Assembly: GCA_016793045.1 (NCBI GenBank)
Contig: JAEUKZ010000123.1
Coordinates: 1-41,937 of the forward strand
Source of the DNA: Alphaproteobacteria bacterium
Lineage (GTDB): Bacteria; Pseudomonadota; Alphaproteobacteria; CACIAM-22H2
Direction of reading: 5' to 3'
DNA: 41,937 bases
Positions within the stretch are counted from its first letter, which is position 1. The number at the start of each line of letters is the position of its first letter. Made by a program: the position numbers and the translations under genes. Below the pieces are notes generated by a model. The model made no database searches and was not told the origin of the DNA. It saw nothing but the letters and a program-made list of their open reading frames with translations. Below, piece after piece: positions 23,950 to 33,683 of this stretch.

Positions 23950-24432
23950 ATGCCACAGACCCGCAAACACGGCGAAATCATGTCGCGCCTCGAACGCCTC
24001 TGCGTCGAGAAGGGCCTGAAGATGACCGAGCAGCGCCGCATCATCGCGCGGGTGTTGTCGGAGGCCTCCGACCATCCGGACGTCGAGCAGGTCTATCATC
24101 GAGCGACCGCGGCGGACCCGCACATCTCGCTCGCCACGGTCTACCGGACCGTACGGCTCCTCGAAGAGGCGAACATCCTGGCGCGCCACGATTTCGGCGA
24201 CGGGCGGGCGCGCTACGAGGAAGCCGAACGCGACCACCACGACCACATGATCGACGTGCGCACGCGCAAGGTGATCGAGTTCCAGAACGGCGAGATCGAA
24301 GAACTGCAGCGCCGGATCGCGCGCGAACTCGGCTACGAGTTGCTGGGCCACCGCTTGGAGCTCTATGGAATTCCGCTGGCCGAGTCCAAGGCCGCGACGG
24401 GCTCCAAGAAGGCCAAGAACGGTCGGTCATGA
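23950..24432 (+). CDS. fur: Fur-family metal-responsive repressor
   Basis: The 160-residue product has the Fur winged helix (GLKMTEQRRIIARVLSEASD, then HISLATVYRTVRLLEEANIL) and the dimerisation/metal domain with HHDHMIDVRTRKVIEFQN. It lacks the structural CxxC of E. coli Fur, as many alphaproteobacterial Fur/Mur proteins do, so iron, manganese or haem-linked control cannot be told apart. The start is uncertain: ATG 23950 fits a leaderless transcript, while ATG 23980 (MSRLERLCVEKG) aligns best with family N-termini. It overlaps olsB by 4 bases (ATGA). Confidence 0.93.
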   Translation: MPQTRKHGEIMSRLERLCVEKGLKMTEQRRIIARVLSEASDHPDVEQVYHRATAADPHISLATVYRTVRLLEEANILARHDFGDGRARYEEAERDHHDHMIDVRTRKVIEFQNGEIEELQRRIARELGYELLGHRLELYGIPLAESKAATGSKKAKNGRS

Positions 24433-25295
24433 ACGCCGCCGCCGCCGGGCCGCTGTTTCTTGCCAGCGCACCCGATGGGATCAGGGCGGGGACGCTCGAA
24501 GTCAGGCTCGCCCGCACGGCCGCCGACATCGACGCCGCCCAGGCGCTGCGCTACCGGGTCTTCTACGACGAGCTGGGTGCGCGGCCGTCGCCCGAGGTGG
24601 CGTTGCGCCGTCGCGACGTCGACCGCTTCGACGCCTACTGCGACCATCTGCTGGTGATCGATCACCGCCGCGGCGACGGCGCGAGCGGCGTGGTCGGAAC
24701 CTATCGGCTCAATCGCCGCTCGGTCGCTGAACGCCATGGCGGGTTCTACACGGCGACCGAATTCGACATCGACCCGCTGCTGGCCCAACCCGGCGAAGTG
24801 CTCGAGCTGGGCCGCTCCTGCGTCGACGTCGCCTATCGCAATCGCGCGACGATGCAGCTGCTGTGGCGCGGCATCGCCGAGTACGTGACGCGCCACCAGG
24901 TCAGCGTGATGTTCGGCTGCGGCAGCCTGCCGGGCACCGATCCGCAGGCCCTCGCCGTACCGCTGTCCTATCTCTACTACAATCATCTCGCGCCCGAATC
25001 GCTGCGCGCCCGCGCCCGGCCGGGCCGCTATGTGCGCATGGACCTGTTGCAGCCGGGGGAGATCGACGCCGACGCTGCGGTCGCCCAGCTCGACACGCGC
25101 TCCGCGCTCGCGGCCCTGCCGCCGCTGATCAAGGGCTATCTGCGCCTTGGCGGACTGGTCGGCGACGGTGCGGTGATCGATCACGAGTTCAACACGACCG
25201 ATGTCTGCATCATCGTCGTGACCGACCGGATGACCGACAAGTACTTCAACCACTACCGGCTGAAGGGCAGCGCCCCGGGCGACGACGCGGCGTGA
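24429..25295 (+). CDS. olsB: L-ornithine N(alpha)-acyltransferase OlsB
   Basis: The 288-residue GNAT-like product matches OlsB, which transfers a 3-hydroxyacyl group from ACP to the alpha-amine of ornithine, making lyso-ornithine lipid. Family features seen: AQALRYRVFYDELGARPSP near residue 38, VVGTYRLNRRSVAERHGGFY, LELGRSCVDVAYRNRATMQL, and the C-terminal PPLIKGYLRLGGLVGDGAVI with EFNTTDVCIIV. It is translationally coupled to fur upstream and to olsA downstream (GTGA). Ornithine lipids are phosphorus-free membrane lipids often made under phosphate limitation; linkage to fur raises the possibility of other control. Confidence 0.92.
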   Translation: MNAAAAGPLFLASAPDGIRAGTLEVRLARTAADIDAAQALRYRVFYDELGARPSPEVALRRRDVDRFDAYCDHLLVIDHRRGDGASGVVGTYRLNRRSVAERHGGFYTATEFDIDPLLAQPGEVLELGRSCVDVAYRNRATMQLLWRGIAEYVTRHQVSVMFGCGSLPGTDPQALAVPLSYLYYNHLAPESLRARARPGRYVRMDLLQPGEIDADAAVAQLDTRSALAALPPLIKGYLRLGGLVGDGAVIDHEFNTTDVCIIVVTDRMTDKYFNHYRLKGSAPGDDAA

Positions 25296-26113
25296 GATCG
25301 GTGTCCGGATCGGGGCTGCGCTCGGCGATCTTCATCACGATCTGGCTGGCCTTCACCGCGGCGCTGATGCCGCTGCAGTTGATCGCCCTCTGCACCAGCC
25401 GCCGCCTCGCGCGCGCGATCCCGCGCTTTTATCACCGCAACTGCGCCCGCCTGCTCGGCGCGCGCATCGAATGCGTCGGCACGCCGTCGGCGGCGCGGCC
25501 GACATTGTTCGTCTCGAACCACGTCTCGTGGGTCGACATCATCGTTCTCTCGGCCGTGCTCGACGTCAGCTTCATCGCCAAGCGCGAGGTCAGGTCCTGG
25601 CCGCTTTTCGGCTGGCTCGCCCAGCTTCAGCGCACCGTCTTCGTCGCCCGCAATCCGCGCAAGGTGACGCAGGAGCGCGACGACATCGCGCGCCGACTCG
25701 CCGACGGCGACGACCTCGTGCTGTTCGCGGAGGGCACCAGCAGTCCCGGCACCGGCGTGCTGCCCTTCAAGAGCGCCCTGTTCGCGGTGGCCCATGCCGG
25801 GCCGGAGACGCGCGGCCTGACCGTCCAGCCGGTGTCGATCAGCTATGTCCGCCTCGCCGGGATGCCGATCGGGCGGCAATGGCGCGACAGCTTCGCCTGG
25901 TATGGGGATATGGATCTGCTGCCCCATTTCTGGCAGGTGTTCGGCATCGGCCGCTTCATCGTCCGGCTGTACTTCCACCCGGCCGTGCAGGCGGACCAGT
26001 TCAAGACCCGTAAAGCCTTGGCACAGCACTGCGAATCCCTGGTTGCAGCGGGCGTCGCGGCGGCCCATGGTGGGGTCGCCACGTTGCCCACCGACCTTCC
26101 CCGGGCGGCTTGA
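25292..26113 (+). CDS. olsA: Lyso-ornithine lipid O-acyltransferase OlsA (PlsC family)
   Basis: The 273-residue product has an N-terminal membrane anchor (AIFITIWLAFTAALMPLQLI) and PlsC acyltransferase motifs: NHVSWVD (the HX4D catalytic motif), FVARNPRKVTQERDD, FAEGTSSPG (motif III) and LTVQPVSISY (motif IV). PlsC itself makes phosphatidic acid, but the direct overlap with olsB makes OlsA the best reading; the two genes together would suffice for ornithine lipid. The start is GTG 25292, with GTG 25301 as a close alternative. The stop overlaps the -35 of the putative miaB promoter. Confidence 0.88.
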   Translation: MRSVSGSGLRSAIFITIWLAFTAALMPLQLIALCTSRRLARAIPRFYHRNCARLLGARIECVGTPSAARPTLFVSNHVSWVDIIVLSAVLDVSFIAKREVRSWPLFGWLAQLQRTVFVARNPRKVTQERDDIARRLADGDDLVLFAEGTSSPGTGVLPFKSALFAVAHAGPETRGLTVQPVSISYVRLAGMPIGRQWRDSFAWYGDMDLLPHFWQVFGIGRFIVRLYFHPAVQADQFKTRKALAQHCESLVAAGVAAAHGGVATLPTDLPRAA

Positions 26114-26137
26114 CAGGGGGCGGGGGGGTGCTAGTTT
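26110..26137 (+). promoter_or_regulatory. Probable promoter of the miaB-phoH-ybeY-corC-lnt operon
   Basis: A consensus -35 TTGACA (26110-26115), a 16-base G-rich spacer and TAGTTT (26132-26137) lie directly after olsA, and the TGA of the -35 is the olsA stop codon. The predicted start near 26144 leaves a leader of about 30 bases. The -10 is weak. Confidence 0.45.
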
Positions 26138-26173
26138 CCCCGCGACCGCGCTGCCGCATGGAACCAAGCGCGC

Positions 26174-27538
26174 TTGAAAAAGCTTTTCATCAAGACCTAC
26201 GGCTGCCAGATGAACGCCTATGACTCCGCCCGCATGGCGGAGCTCCTGGCGCCGCACGGCTATGGGGTGACCGACCGCGCCGACGATGCCGACCTCGTCA
26301 TCCTCAACACCTGCCACATCCGCGAAAAGGCTGGCGAAAAGGTCTATTCGGAGGTCGGCCGGCTGCGCGAGATCAAGCAGGCGCGGCCGGGCATGACGAT
26401 CGCCGTCGCCGGCTGCGTCGCCCAGGCCGAAGGCGCCGAGATGCTGCGGCGCGCGCCGACGATCGATCTCGTGGTCGGGCCGCAGTCCTATCATCGCCTG
26501 CCGGAGATGCTGGCGCGTGGGCACGCTCGCCAGGTCGCGACCGATTTCCCGGCCGATTCGAAATTCGACCACCTGCCGGAAGCGGCGGACCGGATCGGGC
26601 CGTCGGCCTTCCTCACCATCCAGGAGGGCTGCGACAAGTTCTGCACGTTCTGCGTCGTGCCTTACACGCGCGGCGCCGAGCAGTCGCGCCCGGCGGCGGA
26701 TGTCGAGCGCGAGGCGCGCGCCCTCGTCGCGCGCGGCGCGCGCGAGCTGACGCTGCTCGGCCAGAACGTCAACGCCTATCGCGGCCCCGAAGCCGGCGGC
26801 GAGCCGGTTGGGCTCGGCGCGCTGGTGCGCCGCCTCGCGCGCATATCGGGGCTCCTGCGCATCCGCTATACGACCTCGCATCCGCGCGACGTCGACGACG
26901 CGCTGATCGCCGCCCACGCCGAGGAGCCGGCGCTGATGCCGTTCCTGCACCTGCCGGTGCAGTCCGGCGCCGATCGCGTGCTGGCGGCGATGAATCGCGG
27001 CCACAGCGCCGACGACTACCGCCGCATCGTCGCGCGGCTGCGCGCGGCCCGGCCCGACCTCGCGCTGTCTTCGGATTTCATCGTCGGGTTCCCCGGCGAG
27101 ACCGACGCCGAGTTCGCCGCGACGCTGGCATTGATCGCGGAGATCGGCTTCGCCCAGGCGTTCTCGTTCAAGTACAGCCGGCGGCCTGGCACGCCCGCCG
27201 CGGCATCGCCGGACCAGATCCCCGAAGACGTCAAGGATGCGCGGCTCGCCGCGGTGCAGGCGCTGCTGCGCCGCCAGCAGGACGACTTCGCCGCCGCCCA
27301 GGTCGGCCGCACCCTGCCGGTGCTGATCGAACGGCCCGGCCGCCACGAGGGCCAGGTCGTCGGGCGATCGCCTTACCTGCAGGGCGTGCATCTGCGCGCG
27401 CCCGTTGCCGCCATCGGATCGGTGATTCCGGTGACGATCGAAAGCGCCGGCCCCAACAGCCTCGCCGGGCGGCGCGCGTCCATGGTCGCGGAATCCGGGG
27501 CCGCCGCCGTTCAGGCGCCCGAAAGGATGGCGGTGTGA
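26174..27538 (+). CDS. miaB: tRNA-2-methylthio-N6-dimethylallyladenosine synthase MiaB
   Basis: The 454-residue radical-SAM methylthiotransferase converts i6A37 to ms2i6A37 in tRNAs reading UNN codons. Order of domains: UPF0004 with three cluster Cys ([25 protein letters not shown]), radical SAM with CxxxCxxC in [20 protein letters not shown], and a C-terminal TRAM domain (about 375-440). All six Cys are present. TTG 26174 starts [20 protein letters not shown] exactly where the family begins; the only Shine-Dalgarno-like sequence is a weak GGAACC. It overlaps phoH by 4 bases (GTGA). Confidence 0.96.
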   Translation: MKKLFIKTYGCQMNAYDSARMAELLAPHGYGVTDRADDADLVILNTCHIREKAGEKVYSEVGRLREIKQARPGMTIAVAGCVAQAEGAEMLRRAPTIDLVVGPQSYHRLPEMLARGHARQVATDFPADSKFDHLPEAADRIGPSAFLTIQEGCDKFCTFCVVPYTRGAEQSRPAADVEREARALVARGARELTLLGQNVNAYRGPEAGGEPVGLGALVRRLARISGLLRIRYTTSHPRDVDDALIAAHAEEPALMPFLHLPVQSGADRVLAAMNRGHSADDYRRIVARLRAARPDLALSSDFIVGFPGETDAEFAATLALIAEIGFAQAFSFKYSRRPGTPAAASPDQIPEDVKDARLAAVQALLRRQQDDFAAAQVGRTLPVLIERPGRHEGQVVGRSPYLQGVHLRAPVAAIGSVIPVTIESAGPNSLAGRRASMVAESGAAAVQAPERMAV

Positions 27539-28545
27539 GATCGGCCAACGACACCAGCGCTCCGATCCATCTCGAATTCGACGACAACCTGCTGCTGCCG
27601 CCGTTGTTCGGCGAGCATGACCGCCACATCGCGCGGATCGAACAGCTGCTCGGCGTCTCGCTTTCGTCGCGCGGCAACCGCGTGCTGATCGCCGGCGCGC
27701 CGTCGCGCGCGGTGGCGGCACGCGACGCGCTGATGGCGCTTTACGGCCGCCTCAAGCGCGGCCACGGCGTCGACCTCGGCGACGTCGACGCCGCGGTGCG
27801 CTTCGCGGAGGCGGGGGAGCGCGACGGCGCCGACCTGTTCGGCGACGGCGACCTGTCGATTCGCACGCGCAAGCGCGTCGTTGGTCCGCGCAGCGCCAAC
27901 CAGGCGCTCTATCTCAAGACGCTGCGCGACCAGGAGCTCGTGTTCGCGCTCGGCCCTGCCGGCACCGGCAAGACCTATCTCGCCGTCGCCATGGCGGTGC
28001 AGATGCTGACCGGCGGACACGTCGACCGCATCATCCTGTCGCGTCCGGCGGTGGAGGCCGGCGAACGGCTCGGCTTCCTGCCCGGCGACCTGCGTGAGAA
28101 GGTCGACCCCTATCTGCGCCCGCTCTACGACGCGCTGCACGACATGCTGCCCGGCGACCAGGTCGTGAAGCGCATCGCCGCGGGCGAGATCGAGATCGCA
28201 CCGCTTGCCTTCATGCGCGGGCGCACCCTCGCCAACGCCTTCGCGATCCTCGACGAGGCGCAGAACACCACGCCGGTGCAGATGAAGATGTTCCTCACCC
28301 GGCTCGGCGAGAACAGCCGCATGGTCGTGACCGGCGACCTGAGCCAGGTCGACCTGCCGCAGGGCACGCGTTCGGGCCTCGCCGACGCGCTGGAGACGCT
28401 CGACGGCGTTTCCGGCATCGGGGTCGTCCGCTTCGATTCGCGCGACGTCGTGCGCCATCGGCTGGTGACGCAGATCGTCCAGGCCTACGATGCCCGCGAC
28501 GCCCGCGAGCGCGGCCAGCGCCGCCCGCCCAAGGGGGGCACGTGA
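27535..28545 (+). CDS. ybeZ: PhoH-like ATPase (YbeZ)
   Basis: The 336-residue product is a PhoH-family P-loop ATPase with Walker A in [20 protein letters not shown] and Walker B in [35 protein letters not shown] is also family-specific. An N-terminal KH-like region (about 30-70, [19 protein letters not shown]) fits RNA binding. YbeZ works with YbeY in rRNA maturation and ribosome quality control, and the two genes overlap here. The start is GTG 27535 within the miaB stop. Confidence 0.95.
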   Translation: MRSANDTSAPIHLEFDDNLLLPPLFGEHDRHIARIEQLLGVSLSSRGNRVLIAGAPSRAVAARDALMALYGRLKRGHGVDLGDVDAAVRFAEAGERDGADLFGDGDLSIRTRKRVVGPRSANQALYLKTLRDQELVFALGPAGTGKTYLAVAMAVQMLTGGHVDRIILSRPAVEAGERLGFLPGDLREKVDPYLRPLYDALHDMLPGDQVVKRIAAGEIEIAPLAFMRGRTLANAFAILDEAQNTTPVQMKMFLTRLGENSRMVVTGDLSQVDLPQGTRSGLADALETLDGVSGIGVVRFDSRDVVRHRLVTQIVQAYDARDARERGQRRPPKGGT

Positions 28546-29072
28546 CGCACGCGGCCGAATCCCCGCATGTCGTCGTCCGCATCGCGTCACCGTCGTGGCG
28601 CCGCGCGGTGCCGGCGGTCGCGGCAAAGACGCGGCGCTGGGCGGCTGCCGCGATCGCGGCTGCGCGCAGCCCCGCGCGGGGTGAGATCACGGTCGTCCTC
28701 GCCGACGACCGCACCGTCCATCGCCTCAACCGGACCTTCCGCGGCAAGGACAAGCCGACCAACGTGCTGTCCTTTCCGGCCGGTGCGCCGATCGCCGGCG
28801 CCGGCGCCGATCACCCCCTGGGCGACGTGGTGATCGCGCTCGGCACCGCGCGCGCGGAGGCGCGCGCCGCCGGCCTGACGCTCGAGGATCATCTCGCCCA
28901 TCTCGCGATCCACGGCGTGCTCCACCTGCTCGGCCACGACCACGAGCGTGCGGCGGAGGCGCAGCGCATGGAGCGCCTCGAGGTGCGCATCCTCGCCGGT
29001 TTCGCCATCGCCGATCCCTATGCCCCGGCGGCGCCGTCGGCTCCCCCGGCCGCCCGGAGACGGCGCGCATGA
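28542..29072 (+). CDS. ybeY: Endoribonuclease YbeY (rRNA maturation factor)
   Basis: The 176-residue metalloprotein carries the zinc motif [12 protein letters not shown] (H-x3-H-x5-H) and the upstream family signature [20 protein letters not shown]. It takes part in 16S rRNA 3'-end processing and 70S quality control. An Ala/Pro/Arg-rich C-terminal tail (about 160-176) extends beyond E. coli YbeY. It starts at GTG 28542 in the phoH stop and ends overlapping the corC ATG. Confidence 0.95.
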   Translation: MTHAAESPHVVVRIASPSWRRAVPAVAAKTRRWAAAAIAAARSPARGEITVVLADDRTVHRLNRTFRGKDKPTNVLSFPAGAPIAGAGADHPLGDVVIALGTARAEARAAGLTLEDHLAHLAIHGVLHLLGHDHERAAEAQRMERLEVRILAGFAIADPYAPAAPSAPPAARRRRA

Positions 29073-29962
29073 GCGACGATCGCCACGCCACCGCGCTCGA
29101 CCGGCTGCGCGAGCGCATGCGCGGCCTGCTGCGCCGGCGCACCCCCGAATCCGATCTGCGCGACACGATCGAGGAGATCATCGAGGAGACCGCCGAAAGT
29201 CCCGAGGCGGCGATCGGCCAGCAGGAACAGACGCTGCTGCGCAACATCTTCAAGCTGCGCGACCTCACCGCCTACGACGTGATGGTGCCGCGCGTCGACA
29301 TCGTGTCGATCCGCGCCGATATCGGCCTCGCGGACCTCGTGACGATGCTGGAACGCGAGGCGCATTCGCGCGTGCCGGTCTACCGCGAGTCGCTCGACGA
29401 TGCCTTCGGCATGGTCCACATGAAGGACCTGCTGCGCTTCTGGGACAAGCGCGAGCGCTTCAAGCTCGACGAGATCGTGCGCAAGGTGCTGTTCGTGGCG
29501 CCGTCGATGCGCGTGCTCGACCTGCTGCTGGAGATGCGCAAGACGCGCATCCACATGGCGCTGGTGGTCGACGAATACGGCGGCGTCGACGGCCTCGTCA
29601 CCATCGAGGACCTGGTCGAGGAGATCGTCGGCGAGATCGAGGACGAGCACGACGTCGACGAGGGCCCGCGGCTGTTCGCCCAACCCGACGGCACGATGAT
29701 CGCCGATGCGCGCCTGCCGATCGAGGATTTCGAGCGGCAGGTCGGCCCGATCATGACCGCGGAGGAACGCGAGACCGCCGACATCGACACGATCGGCGGG
29801 CTGCTGACCGCGCGCACCGGCCGCGTGCCCGGCCGCGGCGAGGTCGTCGCCGACGCGGCGGGCTTCGAGTTCGAGGTTCTCGAGGCCGATCCGCGCCGGC
29901 TCAAGCGGCTGCGCCTGCGCCGCCGCCCGCCTGCGCCCGCGGACGCGGAGGGCAGCGCGTGA
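29069..29962 (+). CDS. corC: CorC/HlyC-family CBS-domain protein
   Basis: The 297-residue product has a coiled N-terminus ([20 protein letters not shown]), two CBS domains (about 70-190, from [20 protein letters not shown] to [20 protein letters not shown]) and a C-terminal CorC_HlyC transporter-associated domain (about 205-285, [14 protein letters not shown]). It lacks the membrane DUF21 domain, so it is the soluble CorC type linked to magnesium/cobalt efflux. It overlaps ybeY and lnt by 4 bases each. Confidence 0.94.
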   Translation: MSDDRHATALDRLRERMRGLLRRRTPESDLRDTIEEIIEETAESPEAAIGQQEQTLLRNIFKLRDLTAYDVMVPRVDIVSIRADIGLADLVTMLEREAHSRVPVYRESLDDAFGMVHMKDLLRFWDKRERFKLDEIVRKVLFVAPSMRVLDLLLEMRKTRIHMALVVDEYGGVDGLVTIEDLVEEIVGEIEDEHDVDEGPRLFAQPDGTMIADARLPIEDFERQVGPIMTAEERETADIDTIGGLLTARTGRVPGRGEVVADAAGFEFEVLEADPRRLKRLRLRRRPPAPADAEGSA

Positions 29963-31539
29963 TCGTCGCCGTCCTGGCGCGCGCCGCGGCGGGCGTCAAC
30001 GGCATCGCCCAGGGCGTGCGCGCCCTCACCGGCTGGCGCCGCTACGCCGTCGCCGCGCTGCTCGGCGTCGCCGCGACCTCGGCACTGCCGCCGACCCATC
30101 TCGTCCCGCTGGTCATCGTCTCGTTCACCGGGCTGATCTGGCTCATCGAAGGCAGCAAGGGCATCCGCGGCGCCTTCGCGATCGGCTGGGCCTTCGGCCT
30201 CGGCCATTTCGGCACCGGCTTCTACTGGATCGCCAATTCGCTGCTCGTCGACGCCGCGCGCTTCGGCTGGGTCTACCCGTTCTGCGTCCTGTTCTTCGGC
30301 AGCGCCTTCGCGATCTACATCGCCGTCGCGGCGGCGGCGCTCAAGGCGACGCGTGCGCGCGGGCTGTCGGCGGTGTTCGCCTTCGCGGCCTTGTGGACCG
30401 CGGTCGAATGGCTGCGCGGCCACCTGTTCACCGGCTTCCCCTGGAACCTGATCGGCACGGTCTGGGCCGGCAGCGAGACGATGATGCAGTTCGCCTCGAT
30501 CGTCGGCGCCTACGGGCTCGGCACGCTCACCGTGCTCGCGGCCGCGATGCCGGCGACGCTTGCCGGCGGCGCGCAGCCGGTCGCGGAGCGCTGGGGCGGG
30601 ACCCTCGCGGTGGTCGCGATGATCGCGGCGATCTGGGTCTTCGGCTGGGTGCGGCTCGGCGGCGTGGGCGATGCCGTGGTGCCCGGCGTCGTCGTGCGGC
30701 TGGTCCAGCCCGACATCGCGCAGGACCTCAAGTGGAACCCGGCCCAGCGCGAGCGCAATTTCGAGCAGACGCTGGCGATCTCGCGCGGACCCGGCTTCGA
30801 GCGCGTGACCCACGTCATCTGGCCGGAGACGGCGATTCCCTTCGCGATTTCCGACGATCCGGCACGGCGGGCCGCGATCGCCGCCGCGGTTCCGCCGCGC
30901 GGCTTCCTGATCGCCGGCGCTCCGCGCGTCGAGCGCGCGCCGGGCCGGCCGCCGCGGGTGTGGAACTCGCTCTTCACCTTCGATCCGTCCGGCGCGATCA
31001 CCGCGACATTCGACAAGTTTCATCTCGTCCCGTTCGGCGAGTTCATGCCGCGGCCGTTCCGCTGGGCGCTCGACTGGCTGCGCCTGACCGAAGGCATGGG
31101 CGATTTCGATTCCGGCCCCGGGCCGCGCACGCTCGCACCCGGCGGCTTCCCGTCGTTCAGCCCGCTGATCTGCTACGAGGTGATCTTCCCGAACGAGGTC
31201 ATCGATCCCGCACGCCGGCCCGATCTGCTGCTCAACATCACCAACGACGCGTGGTTCGGCATCTCGCCGGGCCCGTTCCAGCACTTCGCCGCGTCGCGGT
31301 TCCGCGCCATCGAGGAAGGGCTTCCGCTGGTCCGCGCCGCGAACAACGGCATTTCAGCGGTGGTCGATTCCTACGGCCGGGTTCTGGCGCAGCTTGGACT
31401 CGGGCGCGAAGGCACGCTCGACTCGACGCTGCCACGGCCGATCGCCGCGCCGCTCTATGCGCAGATCGGCGACCTCGCCCTGGCAACTTTGCTGCTTGCC
31501 ATGACGTTGCTTGCTGTGCTCTTACGAAGGCGCGGATAG
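29959..31539 (+). CDS. lnt: Apolipoprotein N-acyltransferase
   Basis: The 526-residue inner-membrane enzyme adds the third acyl chain to lipoproteins. An N-terminal multi-span domain (about 25-230) includes [15 protein letters not shown] and the [13 protein letters not shown] motif. The periplasmic nitrilase-like domain (about 245-490) has the catalytic triad E290 (IWPETAIPF), K353 ([12 protein letters not shown]) and C405 ([12 protein letters not shown]). A final transmembrane helix closes the protein. GTG 29959 sits in the corC stop (GTGA). A client may be the lipoprotein encoded at 13147. Confidence 0.96.
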   Translation: MIVAVLARAAAGVNGIAQGVRALTGWRRYAVAALLGVAATSALPPTHLVPLVIVSFTGLIWLIEGSKGIRGAFAIGWAFGLGHFGTGFYWIANSLLVDAARFGWVYPFCVLFFGSAFAIYIAVAAAALKATRARGLSAVFAFAALWTAVEWLRGHLFTGFPWNLIGTVWAGSETMMQFASIVGAYGLGTLTVLAAAMPATLAGGAQPVAERWGGTLAVVAMIAAIWVFGWVRLGGVGDAVVPGVVVRLVQPDIAQDLKWNPAQRERNFEQTLAISRGPGFERVTHVIWPETAIPFAISDDPARRAAIAAAVPPRGFLIAGAPRVERAPGRPPRVWNSLFTFDPSGAITATFDKFHLVPFGEFMPRPFRWALDWLRLTEGMGDFDSGPGPRTLAPGGFPSFSPLICYEVIFPNEVIDPARRPDLLLNITNDAWFGISPGPFQHFAASRFRAIEEGLPLVRAANNGISAVVDSYGRVLAQLGLGREGTLDSTLPRPIAAPLYAQIGDLALATLLLAMTLLAVLLRRRG

Positions 31540-31583
31540 TGAAATTCGGTCGCAAATCCGTGCAGGAAATGCGTCAAAACCGA

Positions 31584-31613
31584 TTGACCGACTACCGACG
31601 TATGTCCTATTGC
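31584..31613 (+). promoter_or_regulatory. Probable promoter of the xre-type regulator
   Basis: TTGACC (31584-31589) is followed at 17-18 bases by CTATTG/TATTGC (31607-31613), close to alphaproteobacterial sigma70 promoters. The remaining leader (31620-31695) is unusually AT-rich for this genome; otherwise I see nothing in the 156-base gap after lnt. Confidence 0.5.
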
Positions 31614-31695
31614 TATGCGGCTTCAAGCTCGCGCACGCACGATAAGTGCTTGGGGGTGCTCGGGTGGTTGATTAGACAGGCTTCAGAGGATTCCC

Positions 31696-32169
31696 ATGGC
31701 ACCTACCGGTCGTCGCAGAGGCCGCCCGCCCGCGGGCAAGCCCAATCCTGTTGATATTCACGTCGGCCAGCGCATCAGGCTGCGCCGCACGCTCCTCGGC
31801 ATGAGCCAGGAGAAACTCGGCGAGGCGCTCAACCTCACCTTCCAGCAGGTCCAGAAGTACGAGCGCGGCGCCAATCGCGTCGGCTCCTCGCGGCTGTTCC
31901 AGCTCGCGCGCGTTCTCGACGTTCCGGTGTCGTATTTCTTCGAAGAGATGACGGCGGAAACGACCGCCCGCGCCAAGGCGGTGTCGGCGGCGGCGCCGGG
32001 CTTCGAGGAAGGGGCCGGCGAAGGCTACCAGGCCGATCCGATGACGAAGCGCGAGACGCTCGAACTCGTCCGGGCCTATTACCGCATCTCCGATCCCAAG
32101 CTGCGCCGCCGCCTGTTCGACATGACCAAGGCGCTGGCCGCGGCCTCCCAGGCCAAGTCCAAAGAATAG
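31696..32169 (+). CDS. XRE-family HTH transcriptional regulator
   Basis: The 157-residue product has a basic N-terminus (RRRGRPPAGKPNP), a Cro/C1-type HTH (about 22-78: GQRIRLRRTLLGMSQEKLGE, LTFQQVQKYERGANRVGSSR, LFQLARVLDVPVSYFFEEM) and a C-terminal helical region ending DPKLRRRLFDMTKALAAAS. This regulator type is highly conserved before metK in alphaproteobacteria. The ATG has GAGG about 6 bases upstream. It is monocistronic, with its own promoter and an intrinsic terminator directly after the stop. Confidence 0.93.
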   Translation: MAPTGRRRGRPPAGKPNPVDIHVGQRIRLRRTLLGMSQEKLGEALNLTFQQVQKYERGANRVGSSRLFQLARVLDVPVSYFFEEMTAETTARAKAVSAAAPGFEEGAGEGYQADPMTKRETLELVRAYYRISDPKLRRRLFDMTKALAAASQAKSKE

Positions 32170-32175
32170 GCGTCG

Positions 32176-32203
32176 CCGTCCCGCCGTTTGCGGGACGGGT
32201 TTT
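32176..32203 (+). terminator. Intrinsic terminator of the xre-type gene
   Basis: CCGTCCCGC and GCGGGACGG form a perfect 9-bp stem with loop CGTTT, followed by GTTTT. It begins 6 bases after the stop codon. The short T-tract makes it moderate in strength. Confidence 0.8.
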
Positions 32204-32247
32204 CCCCCGCCGGGTGCGGGAAGAATCCATCGCGGCGGGCGTTGTGT

Positions 32248-32323
32248 GCCTTGAGCGCGGCTTTTGCCGCGTTCAAGGCGAAGCCCATTGACGGCCCGGG
32301 CAAAGCTTGCCACAAACCCGGCC
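32248..32323 (+). promoter_or_regulatory. Structured metK leader, candidate cis-regulatory RNA
   Basis: CCTTGAGCGCGGC (32249-32261) and GCCGCGTTCAAGG (32266-32278) pair over 13 positions, counting one G-U, around a TTTT loop, and the outer bases at 32248/32279 also pair. A second structure follows: GGCCCGGG (32293-32300) with CCCGGCC (32317-32323), or alternatively GGCAA (32299-32303) with TTGCC (32307-32311), which would compete. I cannot match this to the SAM-I, SAM-II, SAH or SAM/SAH consensus patterns I know. It ends about 55 bases before the metK start; no promoter was identified. Confidence 0.45.
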
Positions 32324-32378
32324 GGTCGCGTCCCCGCTTCCCCCTTTCATTCTTGGCGTTCATCGCTGGAGGTCTGTC

Positions 32379-33587
32379 GTGCGCAAGGGCGATTTCGTAT
32401 TCACGAGCGAATCGGTTTCCGAAGGTCATCCGGACAAGGTGTGTGACCGGATCTCGGATGCGGTCGTGGATGCGTTCCTGGGCCTCGACCCGCAGGCGCG
32501 CGTCGCCTGCGAAACCCTGGCGACGACCAATCGCATCGTCATCGCCGGCGAAGTCCGCATGGACAAGAAGAAGTGCGGCGCCAAGGCCCCGATGCTCAAG
32601 AGCGGCGAGATCAACAAGAAGCTGATCGAGAAGATCGCGCGCGAGGCGGTGAAGGACATCGGCTACGAGCAGAAGGGCTTCCACTGGCAGAAGGCAAAGG
32701 TCTCGATCTACCTGCACGGCCAGTCCGCCGACATCGCGCAGGGCGTCGATGCCAAGGGCAACAAGGACGAGGGCGCGGGCGACCAGGGCATCATGTTCGG
32801 CTATGCGTCGAACGAGACGCCGGAGCTGATGCCGGCGCCGATCCAGTACGCCCACAACGTGCTGCGCCTGATGGCCGAGGCCCGCCACGCCGGCAAGGAG
32901 AAGATGCTGGAGCCCGACGCCAAGAGCCAGGTCACGCTGCGTTATGTCGACGGCAAGCCCGTCGGCTGCACCGCCTTCGTCATCTCGACCCAGCACAGCG
33001 CCAAGGTCGACCAGGACGCGGTGCGCGAGATCGTCCGCCCCTACGTGCAGAAGGTGCTGCCGGCCGGCTGGTTCCCGCCGGAGGAGCACTTCTACGTCAA
33101 CCCGACCGGACAGTTCATCATCGGCGGCCCGGACGGCGACACCGGCCTCACCGGCCGCAAGATCATCGTCGACACCTACGGCGGTGCCGCCCCGCACGGC
33201 GGCGGCGCCTTCTCGGGCAAGGACCCGACCAAGGTCGACCGCTCGGCCGCCTATGCCGCGCGCTACCTCGCCAAGAACGTCGTCGCGGCCGGCCTCGCCG
33301 ACCGCTGCACGATCCAGCTCTCCTATGCGATCGGCGTCTCCCACCCGCTGTCGGTCTATGTCGACACGCAGGGCACGGGCAAGGTCGACGAGGAGCGGCT
33401 GTCGAAGGTGCTGCAGGAGCTGATGAGCCTCAGCCCGCGCGGGATCCGCGAGCACCTCAAGCTCAACAAGGCGATCTACGCGCGCACGTCCTCCTACGGG
33501 CACTTCGGCCGCATGCCGCACAGCGACGGCGGCTTCTCGTGGGAGAAGACGGACCTCGTCAAGGACCTGAAGAACGCGTTTGCCTGA
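32379..33587 (+). CDS. metK: S-adenosylmethionine synthetase
   Basis: The 402-residue product makes SAM from methionine and ATP. Signatures: [20 protein letters not shown] at the N-terminus, [15 protein letters not shown], and [20 protein letters not shown] with the phosphate-binding Lys and Asp residues. Length is slightly above E. coli MetK (384), as usual in alphaproteobacteria. GTG 32379 is preceded at 6 bases by GGAGG and aligns with the family; the frame is open for 24 more codons, but these look like leader. SAM made here is used by MiaB and TrmB, encoded nearby. Confidence 0.97.
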   Translation: MRKGDFVFTSESVSEGHPDKVCDRISDAVVDAFLGLDPQARVACETLATTNRIVIAGEVRMDKKKCGAKAPMLKSGEINKKLIEKIAREAVKDIGYEQKGFHWQKAKVSIYLHGQSADIAQGVDAKGNKDEGAGDQGIMFGYASNETPELMPAPIQYAHNVLRLMAEARHAGKEKMLEPDAKSQVTLRYVDGKPVGCTAFVISTQHSAKVDQDAVREIVRPYVQKVLPAGWFPPEEHFYVNPTGQFIIGGPDGDTGLTGRKIIVDTYGGAAPHGGGAFSGKDPTKVDRSAAYAARYLAKNVVAAGLADRCTIQLSYAIGVSHPLSVYVDTQGTGKVDEERLSKVLQELMSLSPRGIREHLKLNKAIYARTSSYGHFGRMPHSDGGFSWEKTDLVKDLKNAFA

Positions 33588-33608
33588 GCGCGGGGTCCGC
33601 GGATTTGC

Positions 33609-33643
33609 GTAGGGGCCGGCCCCCTGGCCGGCCCGGGCGGGCC
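33609..33643. repeat. Dispersed GC palindrome, copy A
   Basis: GTAGGGGCCGGC begins a nested palindromic stretch (core GGGGCCGGCCCC) between metK and trmB. Its first 11 bases and the preceding context (G-rich, then GCGTAGGGGCCGG) recur at 40060 in the infB downstream region, so it looks like a member of a dispersed REP-like family. Confidence 0.5.
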
Positions 33644-33683
33644 GCCCTTGCGGGAACTTGCGGTGCGCTTCGCGCGGTCCGCC

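Noticed and set aside
32170-32378. Known SAM riboswitch (SAM-I, SAM-II, SAH or SAM/SAH) upstream of metK
   Set aside because: None of the consensus core sequences I know could be found. The structured leader is therefore reported only as unassigned.
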